Part shown: positions 53,725-62,387 of the stretch, in pieces
Layout of the letters: every line of letters starts with the position of its first letter
How positions within the stretch are numbered: the stretch's first letter is position 1
Source: Hyphomicrobiales bacterium
Lineage (GTDB): Bacteria; Pseudomonadota; Alphaproteobacteria; Rhizobiales; Rhizobiaceae
Direction: 5' to 3'
DNA length: 64,000 nt
Assembly: GCA_900467745.1 (NCBI GenBank)
Contig: UBQW01000016.1
Location: 1 to 64,000, forward strand
Notes under the pieces: model-generated
Told to the model about the DNA's origin: nothing
What the model saw: the letters and a program-made list of their open reading frames with translations, nothing else
Databases searched by the model: none
Position numbers and translations under genes: made by a program

Positions 53725-55979
53725 GCTGTTTTCTCCTGATTGAGCGGCAGGGTTGGGTTGGCGGTCGGTGCGGCGAGCGCGACACGGTTTTCGCGGCGCA
53801 GCCGGCGTTCACCGACCAGGAGCTGGAAACCACCGATGACGATGACCATGACGACGATGAGTGCCGACGAGTAGGCGATTGCCACGCCATATTCACCGTT
53901 CTCGACCAGGCCAACGATGTAGGCCGTCGACATGTTGTACTCGGCGCTGACGAGGAAGATGACGGCACTGATCGAGGTGATCGCCCTGACGAAGGAGTAG
54001 ACGAGAGCTGCGGTGATTGCCGGGCGCAGGAGCGGCAAGATCACCTTTCTTACGGTCCTGAAACTGTTTGCCCGCAAGGTCAGAGATGCTTCGTCGAGGC
54101 TTTTGTCGAGCTGGCTCATAGCCGCCACGCCGCCGCGCACGCCGACGGGCATGTTGCGGAAGACAAAGCAGGCAATCAGGATGAGAGCCGTACCGGTCAT
54201 CTCCAGCGGCGGAAGATTGAATGCCATGATGTAGCTGATGCCAATTACGGTGCCTGGAATGGCAAAGCTCAGCATAAGTGCAAATTCGAAGACGCCACGA
54301 CCGACGAATTTCTGGCGCACGATCAAATAGGCCGTCAGCAGGCCGACGGCCGCCGTCAGCGGCGCGGAGATCAGTGCAATTTCCATGGTCGTCCAGAACG
54401 AGTTCCACGCTACCCCGGTCCAGGCTATGCCACCGCCCTCGCGCCAGCCGATGGAAAACGCGCTGATATAGTGCTGGAAGGTCAGGCTGTTATCCAGGCC
54501 CCAGGTGCGCACGAAGCCGCCGAAAAGGATCATTGCGTAAACAACGACGGTAAACAGCGCCCAGGGAATGACGATTGAATGAACGGCGATTGAGAGGCCG
54601 CGCGGCAAGGCAGCATGGGCTCCAGAATCGCCCTTGCCCGTGACCGTGGCATAACTTTTTCCCTGCAGCCAAAGTCGCTGGGCGAGGAAGGCCGACATGG
54701 TGAAGGCAAGCAGGATCATTGCAAGGACGGCGGCGCGAGCCGGATCGTTTTGCGATCCGACGACGGCAAAGAAGATCTCCGTGGAAAGCACACCGTGGCT
54801 TCCGCCAAGAACCATCGGATTACCGAAGTCCGCCATGCTTTCGATGAAGCTGATCAGGAACGCATTTGCGAGGCCCGGCTTCATCAACGGAAGCGAAACC
54901 CGCCAGAAGGTACGCCAGCGATCGGCGCGCAACGTTTGCGACGCCTCTTCCATCGAAGGGCTAACGCCTTCGACGACACCAATCAGGACGAGGAACGAGA
55001 TTGGCGTGAAGGACAGGACCTGTGCAATCCATATGCCGGTAAGACCATAGAGCCAACGGCCGGGCTCGATACCGAGCGCGGATGCTGCAAACTGTGTCAC
55101 GACGCCAGCGCGCCCGAACAGGAGTGTCAGTGCCAGGCCAACGACAAAGGGTGGGGTGATGATCGGCAGGATCGTCAACAGCCGCAAGCCCTTCTTGAAG
55201 GGGAAGCGGGTCCGTGTTGCGACCAGCGCGAAGCAGAGACCGAGCAAAGTTGCGCCGCCAGCCGTCATGATTGCAAGCCATAGCGTGCGCCAGGCCACGC
55301 CGCAGCGTTCTCCCCCGACGACACAGTCGAGGCTCCAGACCGACGAATCCTGGATCGTGTTGAGAAAGCCGCTGGGGTCAAACGAACCATCGACGGACTG
55401 GAAAGCGGCAATGAACATGCTTCCGACCGGATAGAAGACGAAGACCGCCACCAGAACCACAAGCATCGAGATGGCGCTGACCACGAAGGCGTCACCCTTC
55501 ATGACGCCGCGATCGGCAAGACCGAATGAAAAAAACAGCACGAAGACGATACCGGCAACAACGGCACCGGCACCCATGGACGGCTGCCCATCCGGCAAGG
55601 CGCCAAACAGTGTTTCGCTGATTGCCGACGACCAGCCGGAGAAGGTGATTGCCAGTCCTTGAAGCGCAAGAAGTGTCAAACCGGCACCCCCGCAAACCGC
55701 GAGCAGAAGGCCGCGGCTTCGGGCGTCTTGCACGCAGCGTGCCAGAGAACCTGTAACAAAGAGCAAAGCGACGATCAGGAGCCACCAGCGCCCAACGCTC
55801 GCGATCTGGATTACGGCCGGTGCACTTGCGGCGTCGGAGAAATAGCCTGCCAGCCATTGGAAGCCGAAAAAGCCGCTTTCGATCCGATACCAGGGCAACA
55901 ATACGAAGGCCACACCACCCAGGAGGATGGTGATATCGAGACGGCGATTGCTAGAGGTCATGTCGATTGTCCGCAGCAT
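53721..55979 (-). CDS. FbpB/AfuB-type fused ABC transporter permease
   Basis: A large double permease of about 752 residues, with two homologous membrane halves, each carrying an EAA loop (EEASQTLRADRWRTFWRV and DEASLTLRANSFRTVRKV) and six or so helices. An extra hydrophobic N-terminal part precedes the first half. The fused form is typical of FbpB and AfuB. The start is uncertain: ATG at 55979 or 55961; the frame to 56123 overlaps the binding-protein gene and is not used. Confidence 0.88.
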   Translation of the reverse strand: MLRTIDMTSSNRRLDITILLGGVAFVLLPWYRIESGFFGFQWLAGYFSDAASAPAVIQIASVGRWWLLIVALLFVTGSLARCVQDARSRGLLLAVCGGAGLTLLALQGLAITFSGWSSAISETLFGALPDGQPSMGAGAVVAGIVFVLFFSFGLADRGVMKGDAFVVSAISMLVVLVAVFVFYPVGSMFIAAFQSVDGSFDPSGFLNTIQDSSVWSLDCVVGGERCGVAWRTLWLAIMTAGGATLLGLCFALVATRTRFPFKKGLRLLTILPIITPPFVVGLALTLLFGRAGVVTQFAASALGIEPGRWLYGLTGIWIAQVLSFTPISFLVLIGVVEGVSPSMEEASQTLRADRWRTFWRVSLPLMKPGLANAFLISFIESMADFGNPMVLGGSHGVLSTEIFFAVVGSQNDPARAAVLAMILLAFTMSAFLAQRLWLQGKSYATVTGKGDSGAHAALPRGLSIAVHSIVIPWALFTVVVYAMILFGGFVRTWGLDNSLTFQHYISAFSIGWREGGGIAWTGVAWNSFWTTMEIALISAPLTAAVGLLTAYLIVRQKFVGRGVFEFALMLSFAIPGTVIGISYIMAFNLPPLEMTGTALILIACFVFRNMPVGVRGGVAAMSQLDKSLDEASLTLRANSFRTVRKVILPLLRPAITAALVYSFVRAITSISAVIFLVSAEYNMSTAYIVGLVENGEYGVAIAYSSALIVVMVIVIGGFQLLVGERRLRRENRVALAAPTANPTLPLNQEKTA

Positions 55980-56031
55980 TTCGTGACGATCGGAGGGCAG
56001 GAGCCACAAGGCCCCTGCCCTCGCCATACGA

Positions 56032-57060
56032 TCAGTTGGCCTTGGCGCCAATTTCCTTGTCCCATCGCGACAGGAGCGCCTTGCGGACGTCCGGATCGCC
56101 ATACTTCTTGAAGTCGTAGTCAATCAGCTTGATGTCTTCGAACTTCGGCGCTTCCTTAGGCACTTCGGCAGACTTGTTGGATGGCAGCTGGAAGGACTTC
56201 GCATCCTTCATGTGGGACTGGGCATCCGCGCTCAGTGCCCAGTCGTACCACTTCTTTGCATTGTCGAGGTTTTTTGCGCCCTTGACGATCGACATCGAGC
56301 CGATCTCGTAGCCCGTCCCCTCGCACGGCGCGACCGCCTTGATCGGGAAGCCCTCGACGGTCTGAGCGACCGCATCATGCATGAAGACGACGCCAATGGT
56401 CGATTCCCCGCGCGCTGCAGCTTTCACCGGTGCAGAGCCCGACTTCGTATACTGGGAGATGTTGGCGTTAAGCTTCGTCAGATAGTCGAATGCCTTGTCC
56501 TCGCCCATGATCTGAACGAGGGTTGCCAGCGTGTTGTAGGAGGTTCCCGAGGAGTTCGGATTAGCGATCTGGATTTCACCCTTGTAAGAAGGATCGAGTA
56601 GATCGGCCCAGCACTTGGGCTCCTTCAGGCCTTTCTTCTGTAAGATCTCGGTATTGTATCCCCAGCCAAGAGCACCGGCGTAAACGCCAACAGTGCGGAA
56701 GTTTGCACTTTCCGCCTGCTTTTTGGCCCAATCCTGCAATTGGTCAAAGAGTGGCGACTTGTATTCCAGGGTCAGCCCTTCACTGGCTGCCTGCAGGTGG
56801 GGGTCACCGGTCCCTGCCCACCACAGATCGGTCTTGGGATTGCGCGCCTCCGCGCGGATTTTTGCGTAGGTCTCACCGGCCGAAAGGCGAACCATGTTGA
56901 CCGAAATATCCGTCTGTTTTTCGAAGAGGCCCTTCATCAGGTCACAGACCTGCTGGTCTGCCGAGCAGATAACGTTGAGATTTCCGGCGGCATGGACAGG
57001 CAGTGCAAATAGCGCGGTGGCTGCCGCTAGCGCGGCCGTGGCGAGCTTTATCGAATTCAT
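56032..57060 (-). CDS. FbpA/AfuA-like ABC substrate-binding protein
   Basis: A 342-residue periplasmic protein with a signal peptide (residues 1-24). It has ANPNSSGTSYN, SGSAPVKAAARGE and CEGTGYEIG, seen in the AfuA/FbpA/phosphonate-binding cluster. AfuA, once taken for a ferric binder, binds hexose phosphates. The tyrosine pair of true FbpA proteins is not obvious here. ATG at 57060 follows GGAGGAAATC. It starts the operon and diverges from the LacI gene. Confidence 0.88.
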   Translation of the reverse strand: MNSIKLATAALAAATALFALPVHAAGNLNVICSADQQVCDLMKGLFEKQTDISVNMVRLSAGETYAKIRAEARNPKTDLWWAGTGDPHLQAASEGLTLEYKSPLFDQLQDWAKKQAESANFRTVGVYAGALGWGYNTEILQKKGLKEPKCWADLLDPSYKGEIQIANPNSSGTSYNTLATLVQIMGEDKAFDYLTKLNANISQYTKSGSAPVKAAARGESTIGVVFMHDAVAQTVEGFPIKAVAPCEGTGYEIGSMSIVKGAKNLDNAKKWYDWALSADAQSHMKDAKSFQLPSNKSAEVPKEAPKFEDIKLIDYDFKKYGDPDVRKALLSRWDKEIGAKAN

Positions 57061-57099
57061 GATTTCCTCCGTGTGAACGACGCCTCCACGTCGCCGCCT

Positions 57100-57123
57100 T
57101 TGCAAGCGTGTGCAAAGCTTGCA
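57100..57123. promoter_or_regulatory. LacI-type operator candidates (overlapping pair)
   Basis: TTGCAAGCGTGTGCAA (57100-57115) and TGCAAAGCTTGCA (57111-57123) are overlapping dyads with the TTGCA/TGCAA half-sites expected for LacI-family regulators. They lie between the binding-protein gene and the divergent lacI gene. Confidence 0.65.
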
Positions 57124-57188
57124 TATGACGGAAAAGACTGTCAATGATTTTTTGAAAGACAAGAGGGATTTTGCAACTGCGAACAGGG

Positions 57189-57204
57189 TTGCAAGCGCGT
57201 GCAG
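57189..57204. promoter_or_regulatory. Second LacI-type operator candidate
   Basis: TTGCAAGCGCGTGCAG matches the first operator except at three positions. It lies 15 bp before the lacI ATG. With the upstream pair it would allow looping and autoregulation. Confidence 0.6.
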
Positions 57205-57218
57205 TATCGGAGGGGAGT

Positions 57219-58229
57219 ATGCCGCCTAAGGACTTCATCAGTGCACTCGAAGTAGCGCAACGCGCTGGGGTCTCAAGGTCTGCTGTGTCTCGAACGTTCA
57301 CGCCAGGCGCAAGCGTCTCGGCGGAGACAAGAAAAAAGGTAACGGACGCAGCCGAAGCCCTGGGCTATCACGTCAATGAGCTTGCGCGTGGTCTAATGCG
57401 CAACCAGAGCGGAATTGTCTGTCTGATCGTGTCGGACGTCGCCACGCCCTATCGATCGGCACTGCTGCGAGAGCTCACAGGCAAGCTCCAAAATGCCGGA
57501 AAGGTGGCGATGCTGATCAACACCGACCGTTCGGACGGCAGTGTGGATCGTGCTCTGTCACAGGCGATCCGCTATCGTGCGGATGCCTCGATCATATTGT
57601 CAGGACTACCCGACGCGTCGATCGTCAGGCTTTGCCTGAAAAACGGACAAAGACTTGTTCTGATCAATCGCGATGATGACGAGCCGGGGCCGCTGAAGAT
57701 AAATCTCGACGACTTTGAAGCTGGAGAGCGGATCGTCACGGCATTCGCAAGGGCAGGCTGCAAGTCACTGGCCTTTGCCAACTCTGATGCCGGGACGCCA
57801 AGCCTGATGGGGCGTGAGCGCGGTTTCGTTGCCGCAGCCACGCGACTTGGTCTTGAGGTTTCCGTCGAACGGTATGGCTGGACCGGTTACGAAGCGGGTC
57901 GTGTTCTGGCGCAACGGTTTCTCACCAGGCCCCGCCGGCCGGATGCGGTCTTCTGCGCAACCGATCTTCTTGCCTGCGGTTTCATGGATGCTGCACGCCA
58001 TCAGTTTGGCATCTCGGTTCCGGATCAGCTGTGCATTGCAGGCTTCGACGACATCGAGCAGGCGTCGTGGTTGTCCTACGGCCTGACGACATTTGCGCAA
58101 CCAGTTGCCGAGATCGCTGCAAAGGCTGTTAGGTGGCTGTCGATCGACGAGAATGGCAATGATACCGGTTCGCACTCAGCCCGACTGACTGCTGAACTGG
58201 TCTGGAGAACGTCAATCCGGGCGGGGTGA
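57219..58229 (+). CDS. LacI-family transcriptional regulator
   Basis: A 336-residue LacI-type repressor. It has an N-terminal HTH (ALEVAQRAGVSRSAVSRTF) and hinge (about residues 1-55), then a periplasmic-binding-like effector domain with IINRDDD-type and PDAVFCATDLLACGF segments. ATG at 57219 follows the strong GGAGGGG site; the longer frame to 57171 runs through the operator. It probably represses the divergent transporter-phosphatase operon and releases it when a sugar or sugar phosphate binds. Confidence 0.93.
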   Translation: MPPKDFISALEVAQRAGVSRSAVSRTFTPGASVSAETRKKVTDAAEALGYHVNELARGLMRNQSGIVCLIVSDVATPYRSALLRELTGKLQNAGKVAMLINTDRSDGSVDRALSQAIRYRADASIILSGLPDASIVRLCLKNGQRLVLINRDDDEPGPLKINLDDFEAGERIVTAFARAGCKSLAFANSDAGTPSLMGRERGFVAAATRLGLEVSVERYGWTGYEAGRVLAQRFLTRPRRPDAVFCATDLLACGFMDAARHQFGISVPDQLCIAGFDDIEQASWLSYGLTTFAQPVAEIAAKAVRWLSIDENGNDTGSHSARLTAELVWRTSIRAG

Positions 58230-58650
58230 CTCGATCGAAATCAAGATTAGTCGAGAGCCCGCCAGGTTCTAGGTCCTGGATCATCTGTCAAATCGCACAT
58301 CGTTCATCACCACTGAACCATCGATGTTCAAAATGACCAATCCACGCAAGAACGGTGCTTCAGGCCGCAAGGCGTCAGGGGATGATCCCGATCAACGCGG
58401 TCTAGGGGCTACGAGGATGACACAAGCTTATCACGCTGATGGGTGCACAGCATAATCCTGGGGTGAGACTCTAAGGTTGCCTCGGTTTGCTATCGCGCTC
58501 TCGGACCTTAGGCGACCTGCATGGCCGAGGCGAAGTTGAATATCAGGCACGTACGGCCGTCATCGAAATTTCACAGACCGTTCAACCAACTGTCTTGAAG
58601 CCCGTCTAAACCGCACCTCATTGCAATCGCATTTGCAGAAGGAGCGATCA
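58230..58650. promoter_or_regulatory. Spacer upstream of the second Ugp-like operon
   Basis: 421 bp without a gene. A dyad TGCAATCGCATTTGCA (58623-58638) just before the ribosome site has the same half-sites as the LacI operators near 57100 and may be a further target. The rest shows no recognised element. Confidence 0.4.
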
Positions 58651-59910
58651 ATGTCACGGAAATTGCAACTCGCATTGGCGGCTGGCGTCGCTTGCTTTCT
58701 CGGCGCCGTTAGCGCCGCCGACGCTGCCACGACCGTCAAGTTCTGGCATACGTTCAGCAAGTCGCAGGGCGAGGCGCTGAACAAGATCATCGCAAACTTC
58801 GAGAAAGCCAATCCCGATATCGACGTTGAGGCTGAGTTCGTTGGTGATTACAACGATGTCGTATCGAAGCTGCAGGCCGCAATCCCTGCCCGGCGCGCGC
58901 CTGATGCGGTTATTCTCGAGGTCACACGTTATGGCCTGTTTGCCAACAACAATATCCTGACTGACCTGACGCCCTACTTCGACGCGGATCCGCTGAAGGC
59001 CGATCTGTACGACTACGCCCGCGAAGTCGGCGTCATCGGGGGCAAGAACTTCATCGTGCCCTTCAACTCCTCGACGCCTGTCGTGTACATCAACAAGGAC
59101 ATATTTAAGCGCGCAGGTCTATCCGACGATACGCCACTCAAGACGTTTGATGACATCTCGGCAGCTGCCAAGACGATCTCCGACAAGCTCGGCTCCGAGG
59201 GCGTGAGCGGCATTGCGGCCCCCGGCCAGTTCGCGCGCTGGGGTGTGGTCATGGCCAATGACAGCGAGCTCGTGAATCCGGCCTCTGGCGAAATTCTTCT
59301 CGACAAGCCGAACACGATCGAAGCTTACCAGTGGATGGCTTCGCTTGTTGCCAAAGACAAGGTGGCTTCGCCAGACGGCGTCACTGATGAGGACAAGGGC
59401 CGCGATGCGTTTCTTGCGAAAAAGGTCGGGATCATGATGAACTCAACCGGAAACTACGGTGGCTCGAAGAAGGCGCTGGGTGATGCCCTCGCCGTCAGAC
59501 CCATGCCTTGCAACAAGACGTGCTCGGTCCCGATTGGTGGCGCTGGTATCGGCATCCTCGCATCCTCACCCAAGGAGGTTCAGGACGCGGCGTACAAATT
59601 CATCAGCTATGCGGCTTCGCCTGAGGCGAACGCCGCCTGGTTTGCCGCAACTGGCTATCTGCCAATCAACAAGAAAAGCGCTGACATGCCGGCGGCCAAG
59701 GAGGCTCTTGCGACGCAGCCAGGTATCGACGTCGCGATCAATTCGCTTCCAGTCGCCCACGGCCGCGCGAGAACAACTGTCGTCACCTGGATGCGTTCGA
59801 CGGAATACAAAATGTGGGAAGCTATGGCGCTCGGCCAACGCGACGTCACGGAGACGATGAAGGATTTCGCGCAGCAGACGCGAGCCGAAGAAAAGCGAGC
59901 AAGCAACTGA
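58651..59910 (+). CDS. UgpB-like ABC sugar/glycerophosphate-binding protein
   Basis: A 419-residue family 1 binding protein with a signal peptide (1-24). It has TVKFWHTFSKSQGEALNKI and VPFNSSTPVVYINKDIFKRAGL, which mirror UgpB. ATG at 58651 follows GAAGGAGCG; the upstream extension is rejected. The operon also encodes two permeases, a glycerophosphodiesterase and an ATPase, so glycerophosphodiesters or glycerol-3-phosphate are the likely ligands. By eye it differs clearly from the UgpB at 50355. Confidence 0.88.
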   Translation: MSRKLQLALAAGVACFLGAVSAADAATTVKFWHTFSKSQGEALNKIIANFEKANPDIDVEAEFVGDYNDVVSKLQAAIPARRAPDAVILEVTRYGLFANNNILTDLTPYFDADPLKADLYDYAREVGVIGGKNFIVPFNSSTPVVYINKDIFKRAGLSDDTPLKTFDDISAAAKTISDKLGSEGVSGIAAPGQFARWGVVMANDSELVNPASGEILLDKPNTIEAYQWMASLVAKDKVASPDGVTDEDKGRDAFLAKKVGIMMNSTGNYGGSKKALGDALAVRPMPCNKTCSVPIGGAGIGILASSPKEVQDAAYKFISYAASPEANAAWFAATGYLPINKKSADMPAAKEALATQPGIDVAINSLPVAHGRARTTVVTWMRSTEYKMWEAMALGQRDVTETMKDFAQQTRAEEKRASN

Positions 59911-59959
59911 TAACATAGGACGTCGATGCCTGGCCTCCAGGCGTCGACGCTTGCCCCTG

Positions 59960-60829
59960 ATGCGCCGTTCCCTAACGCCTTACTTGCTGGTTGCACCGTT
60001 GATGATCTTCATCGCGGTGTTTACCTACGTTCCGATTTTCATGAGCCTGAACCTCAGCTTCAGGCAATGGAACTTCCTGTCGCCTGACATGCCTTTCGTT
60101 GGGTTTCGCAATTACGAGCAGCTTCTTTCATCAAGTGACCTCTGGAACTCTCTAAGGGTCACGGTGCTGTTTACCGTTCTATCCGTTCCACTGCGGCTCG
60201 CGCTCGCTGTATTCGCGGCAAGCTACCTGGTACGCGAGAGCGCACCTTCGCGTATCCTACGAGGAGCCCTGTTTCTTCCAGCGGTGACCTCGACGGTTTC
60301 GATCGGCGTCGTGTTTTCTTGGGTGTTCTCTACCGACTACGGGATGGTCAACGCACTGCTTGGCCACCTCGGTCTCGGCAAGGTCCAGTGGCTGCAGGAC
60401 CCTCACTTGGCACTCTGGGTCCTGATCTTCGTCAATACCTGGAAACAGCTGGGTTACGACGTCGTCATCTACATCGCTGGCCTCCAAGCGATCCCACAAG
60501 ACCTGTACGACGCCGCCGCGATTGACGGAGGCAAGCGCGCTCACGTCTTTCGGCGGGTCACACTGCCACTTGTGATGCCGACAACATACTTCCTGCTGGT
60601 CATCTCGGTCATCGAAGCCTTCCAGGTATTCACGATCGTCAATGTCATGACGAAGGGAGGTCCGGCAGGCGCGACAGACATGTTGGTCAACCTGCTTTTC
60701 GAGATCGGGTTTGTCCTGTTCGACATCGGACGCGGCTCGGCGCTCGCCGTCTTGCTGTTCATCCTGCTGGTCGTATTGGCGTTCTTGAAATCCAGGATCA
60801 TCGGGCGAAAGGTGCATTATGAAGCCTGA
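59960..60829 (+). CDS. UgpA-like ABC transporter permease
   Basis: A 289-residue permease with the N-terminal PYLLVAPLMIFIAVFTYVP helix, six helices and the EAA loop DAAAIDGGKRAHVF. ATG at 59960 is preferred to the TTG at 59951. It overlaps the next permease by 11 bp. It pairs with the UgpE-like protein. Confidence 0.9.
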   Translation: MRRSLTPYLLVAPLMIFIAVFTYVPIFMSLNLSFRQWNFLSPDMPFVGFRNYEQLLSSSDLWNSLRVTVLFTVLSVPLRLALAVFAASYLVRESAPSRILRGALFLPAVTSTVSIGVVFSWVFSTDYGMVNALLGHLGLGKVQWLQDPHLALWVLIFVNTWKQLGYDVVIYIAGLQAIPQDLYDAAAIDGGKRAHVFRRVTLPLVMPTTYFLLVISVIEAFQVFTIVNVMTKGGPAGATDMLVNLLFEIGFVLFDIGRGSALAVLLFILLVVLAFLKSRIIGRKVHYEA

Positions 60830-61628
60830 GAATCCAGTCCTTACGACAGCAGCACTTCTGGCCGGACTGCTGTTTCTCTCACCCGTGCTTTACTCGATCT
60901 GGATGTCATTCCAGACCGTGGATGCGTACTATGCGGGACAGGCCAGCTTCACCCTTGAGAACTATACGCGCGCGGTAACTGAGTTCAACTTCGGGCGCTA
61001 CCTTCTCAATAGCTTGATCGTGTCTGGTCTGGTGACATTGCTCGGTATATCGCTTGCAACACTGGCAGCCTTTGCGTTCGCTCGCTTCACCTTCCCTGGC
61101 GGGAACTTCCTCTTTGGCGCAACCGTTGCCACACTGATGATCCCGAGCCACATCAGCCTCATTCCGAACTATCTGACACTCGCGAAGGTGGGATTGCTCG
61201 ACAGTTACGCTGGCCTGATCCTGCCAGCTATTTCGAACGGGTTCGCGGCCTTCTTTCTAAGGCAGTACATCCGCGGTATCCCGAAGTCGTTGGACGAGGC
61301 GGCATACATGGACGGCGCGTCGCCGCTGAAAGTACTCTTGCGCATTATCGTGCCGCTTTCTCGACCCGCGATCGCATCCATGGCGCTCTATATCTTCATG
61401 ACTGAGTGGAACAGCTACATCTGGCCACTCGTCGCCGTCGGCAAGGAGAATCTTTACACGCTCCAGATCGGACTCGCCCGCCTATATCGTATCAATCCTG
61501 GCGAGGATCTCGTCGACTGGCCATTGGTCATGGCTGCCTCCACCGTCACCATCCTCCCTGTGCTTATCGGCTTCTTACTGGTCGAGCGGCATCTCGTGCG
61601 GGGCATCACCCTTGGCGCTGTGAAGTAA
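60819..61628 (+). CDS. UgpE-like ABC transporter permease
   Basis: A 269-residue permease with six helices and the EAA loop EAAYMDGASPLKVL. NSYIWPLVAVG and the C-terminal RHLVRGITLGAVK are typical of the UgpE/MalG group. It overlaps the UgpA-like gene and is followed 15 bp later by the phosphodiesterase gene. Confidence 0.9.
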   Translation: MKPENPVLTTAALLAGLLFLSPVLYSIWMSFQTVDAYYAGQASFTLENYTRAVTEFNFGRYLLNSLIVSGLVTLLGISLATLAAFAFARFTFPGGNFLFGATVATLMIPSHISLIPNYLTLAKVGLLDSYAGLILPAISNGFAAFFLRQYIRGIPKSLDEAAYMDGASPLKVLLRIIVPLSRPAIASMALYIFMTEWNSYIWPLVAVGKENLYTLQIGLARLYRINPGEDLVDWPLVMAASTVTILPVLIGFLLVERHLVRGITLGAVK

Positions 61629-61643
61629 AGGAATATTTGAAGA

Positions 61644-62387
61644 ATGACACGTATCGCATCGCATAGAGGTGGGACGCTTGAGTTTGGCGACAGCACTCCT
61701 CAAGGGTTTTCCGCGACCGCACGAATGGATGTCGAGGAAGTTGAATTCGATGTTCACCCGACTTCAGACGGTGCAATTGTTGTGCACCACGACGCCACCT
61801 TGGACGGGACAACCGACACTTCCGGGACCATTGCGCAGATGACATTGGCAGAAATCCGCGCGGCCACGATACGATACAGCGCGGGTGGTCACCCCCTGAC
61901 GTTGGATGAACTCTGCTCGATCTACGCGGGGAGCAATGTGGACTTTCGCTGCGAAATTAAGCCCGGCGTCGACGGACTGCCCTACGAGCGCTTCGTAGAC
62001 CGGGTGATCGCGCTGCTACGGCACGGCAATATGCTGGAGCGAACGACCTTTTCATCCTTCCTCATTCCTTCGATGGACACGCTCCTGCAGTCGACTGACC
62101 GTCCGTCGCTTTGGTTGGTCAGCCCCCCGGTTCTCCGGCAGCTTGGTCAAGACGCCGTCATAGAGCTTGCGATGGCGCACGGGATCAAGGAAATCGGTGT
62201 TCATATCGACACGGCCGACGCAGCGTTGCAATCGTGCGTCATTGCTGCAGGTCTGGACTTTGGTTGCTGGGCGGCGCATTCGGCTTGCCAAATCAAAAAG
62301 GCGTTCTCGCTCGGCGTAAAGGTGTTCACGACCGACCGCCCCACGCTTGCCATGGACATCCGCGAAAAACTCGAGGTATCGGCATGA
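61644..62387 (+). CDS. Glycerophosphodiester phosphodiesterase
   Basis: A 247-residue cytoplasmic GDPD with the HRG (residues 7-9), the metal-binding EFDVH and VVHHD motifs and a CEIKPG block. It hydrolyses glycerophosphodiesters to glycerol-3-phosphate and an alcohol; it has no signal peptide, like UgpQ. Its stop overlaps the ATPase ATG (ATGA). The pairing with a Ugp-like importer is the classic ugp layout. Confidence 0.92.
   Translation: MTRIASHRGGTLEFGDSTPQGFSATARMDVEEVEFDVHPTSDGAIVVHHDATLDGTTDTSGTIAQMTLAEIRAATIRYSAGGHPLTLDELCSIYAGSNVDFRCEIKPGVDGLPYERFVDRVIALLRHGNMLERTTFSSFLIPSMDTLLQSTDRPSLWLVSPPVLRQLGQDAVIELAMAHGIKEIGVHIDTADAALQSCVIAAGLDFGCWAAHSACQIKKAFSLGVKVFTTDRPTLAMDIREKLEVSA

Noticed and set aside
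54615..55283. 222-residue plus-strand ORF
   Set aside because: Shadow of the fused permease gene; low-complexity, charged composition.
56032..57060. Reading the binding protein as a ferric iron-binding protein
   Set aside because: The family includes phosphosugar and phosphonate receptors, the FbpA tyrosine pair is not evident, and the operon carries a phosphatase.
60257..60817. 186-residue minus-strand ORF
   Set aside because: Shadow of a permease gene; its Asp/Gln-rich composition is typical of antisense to membrane helices.
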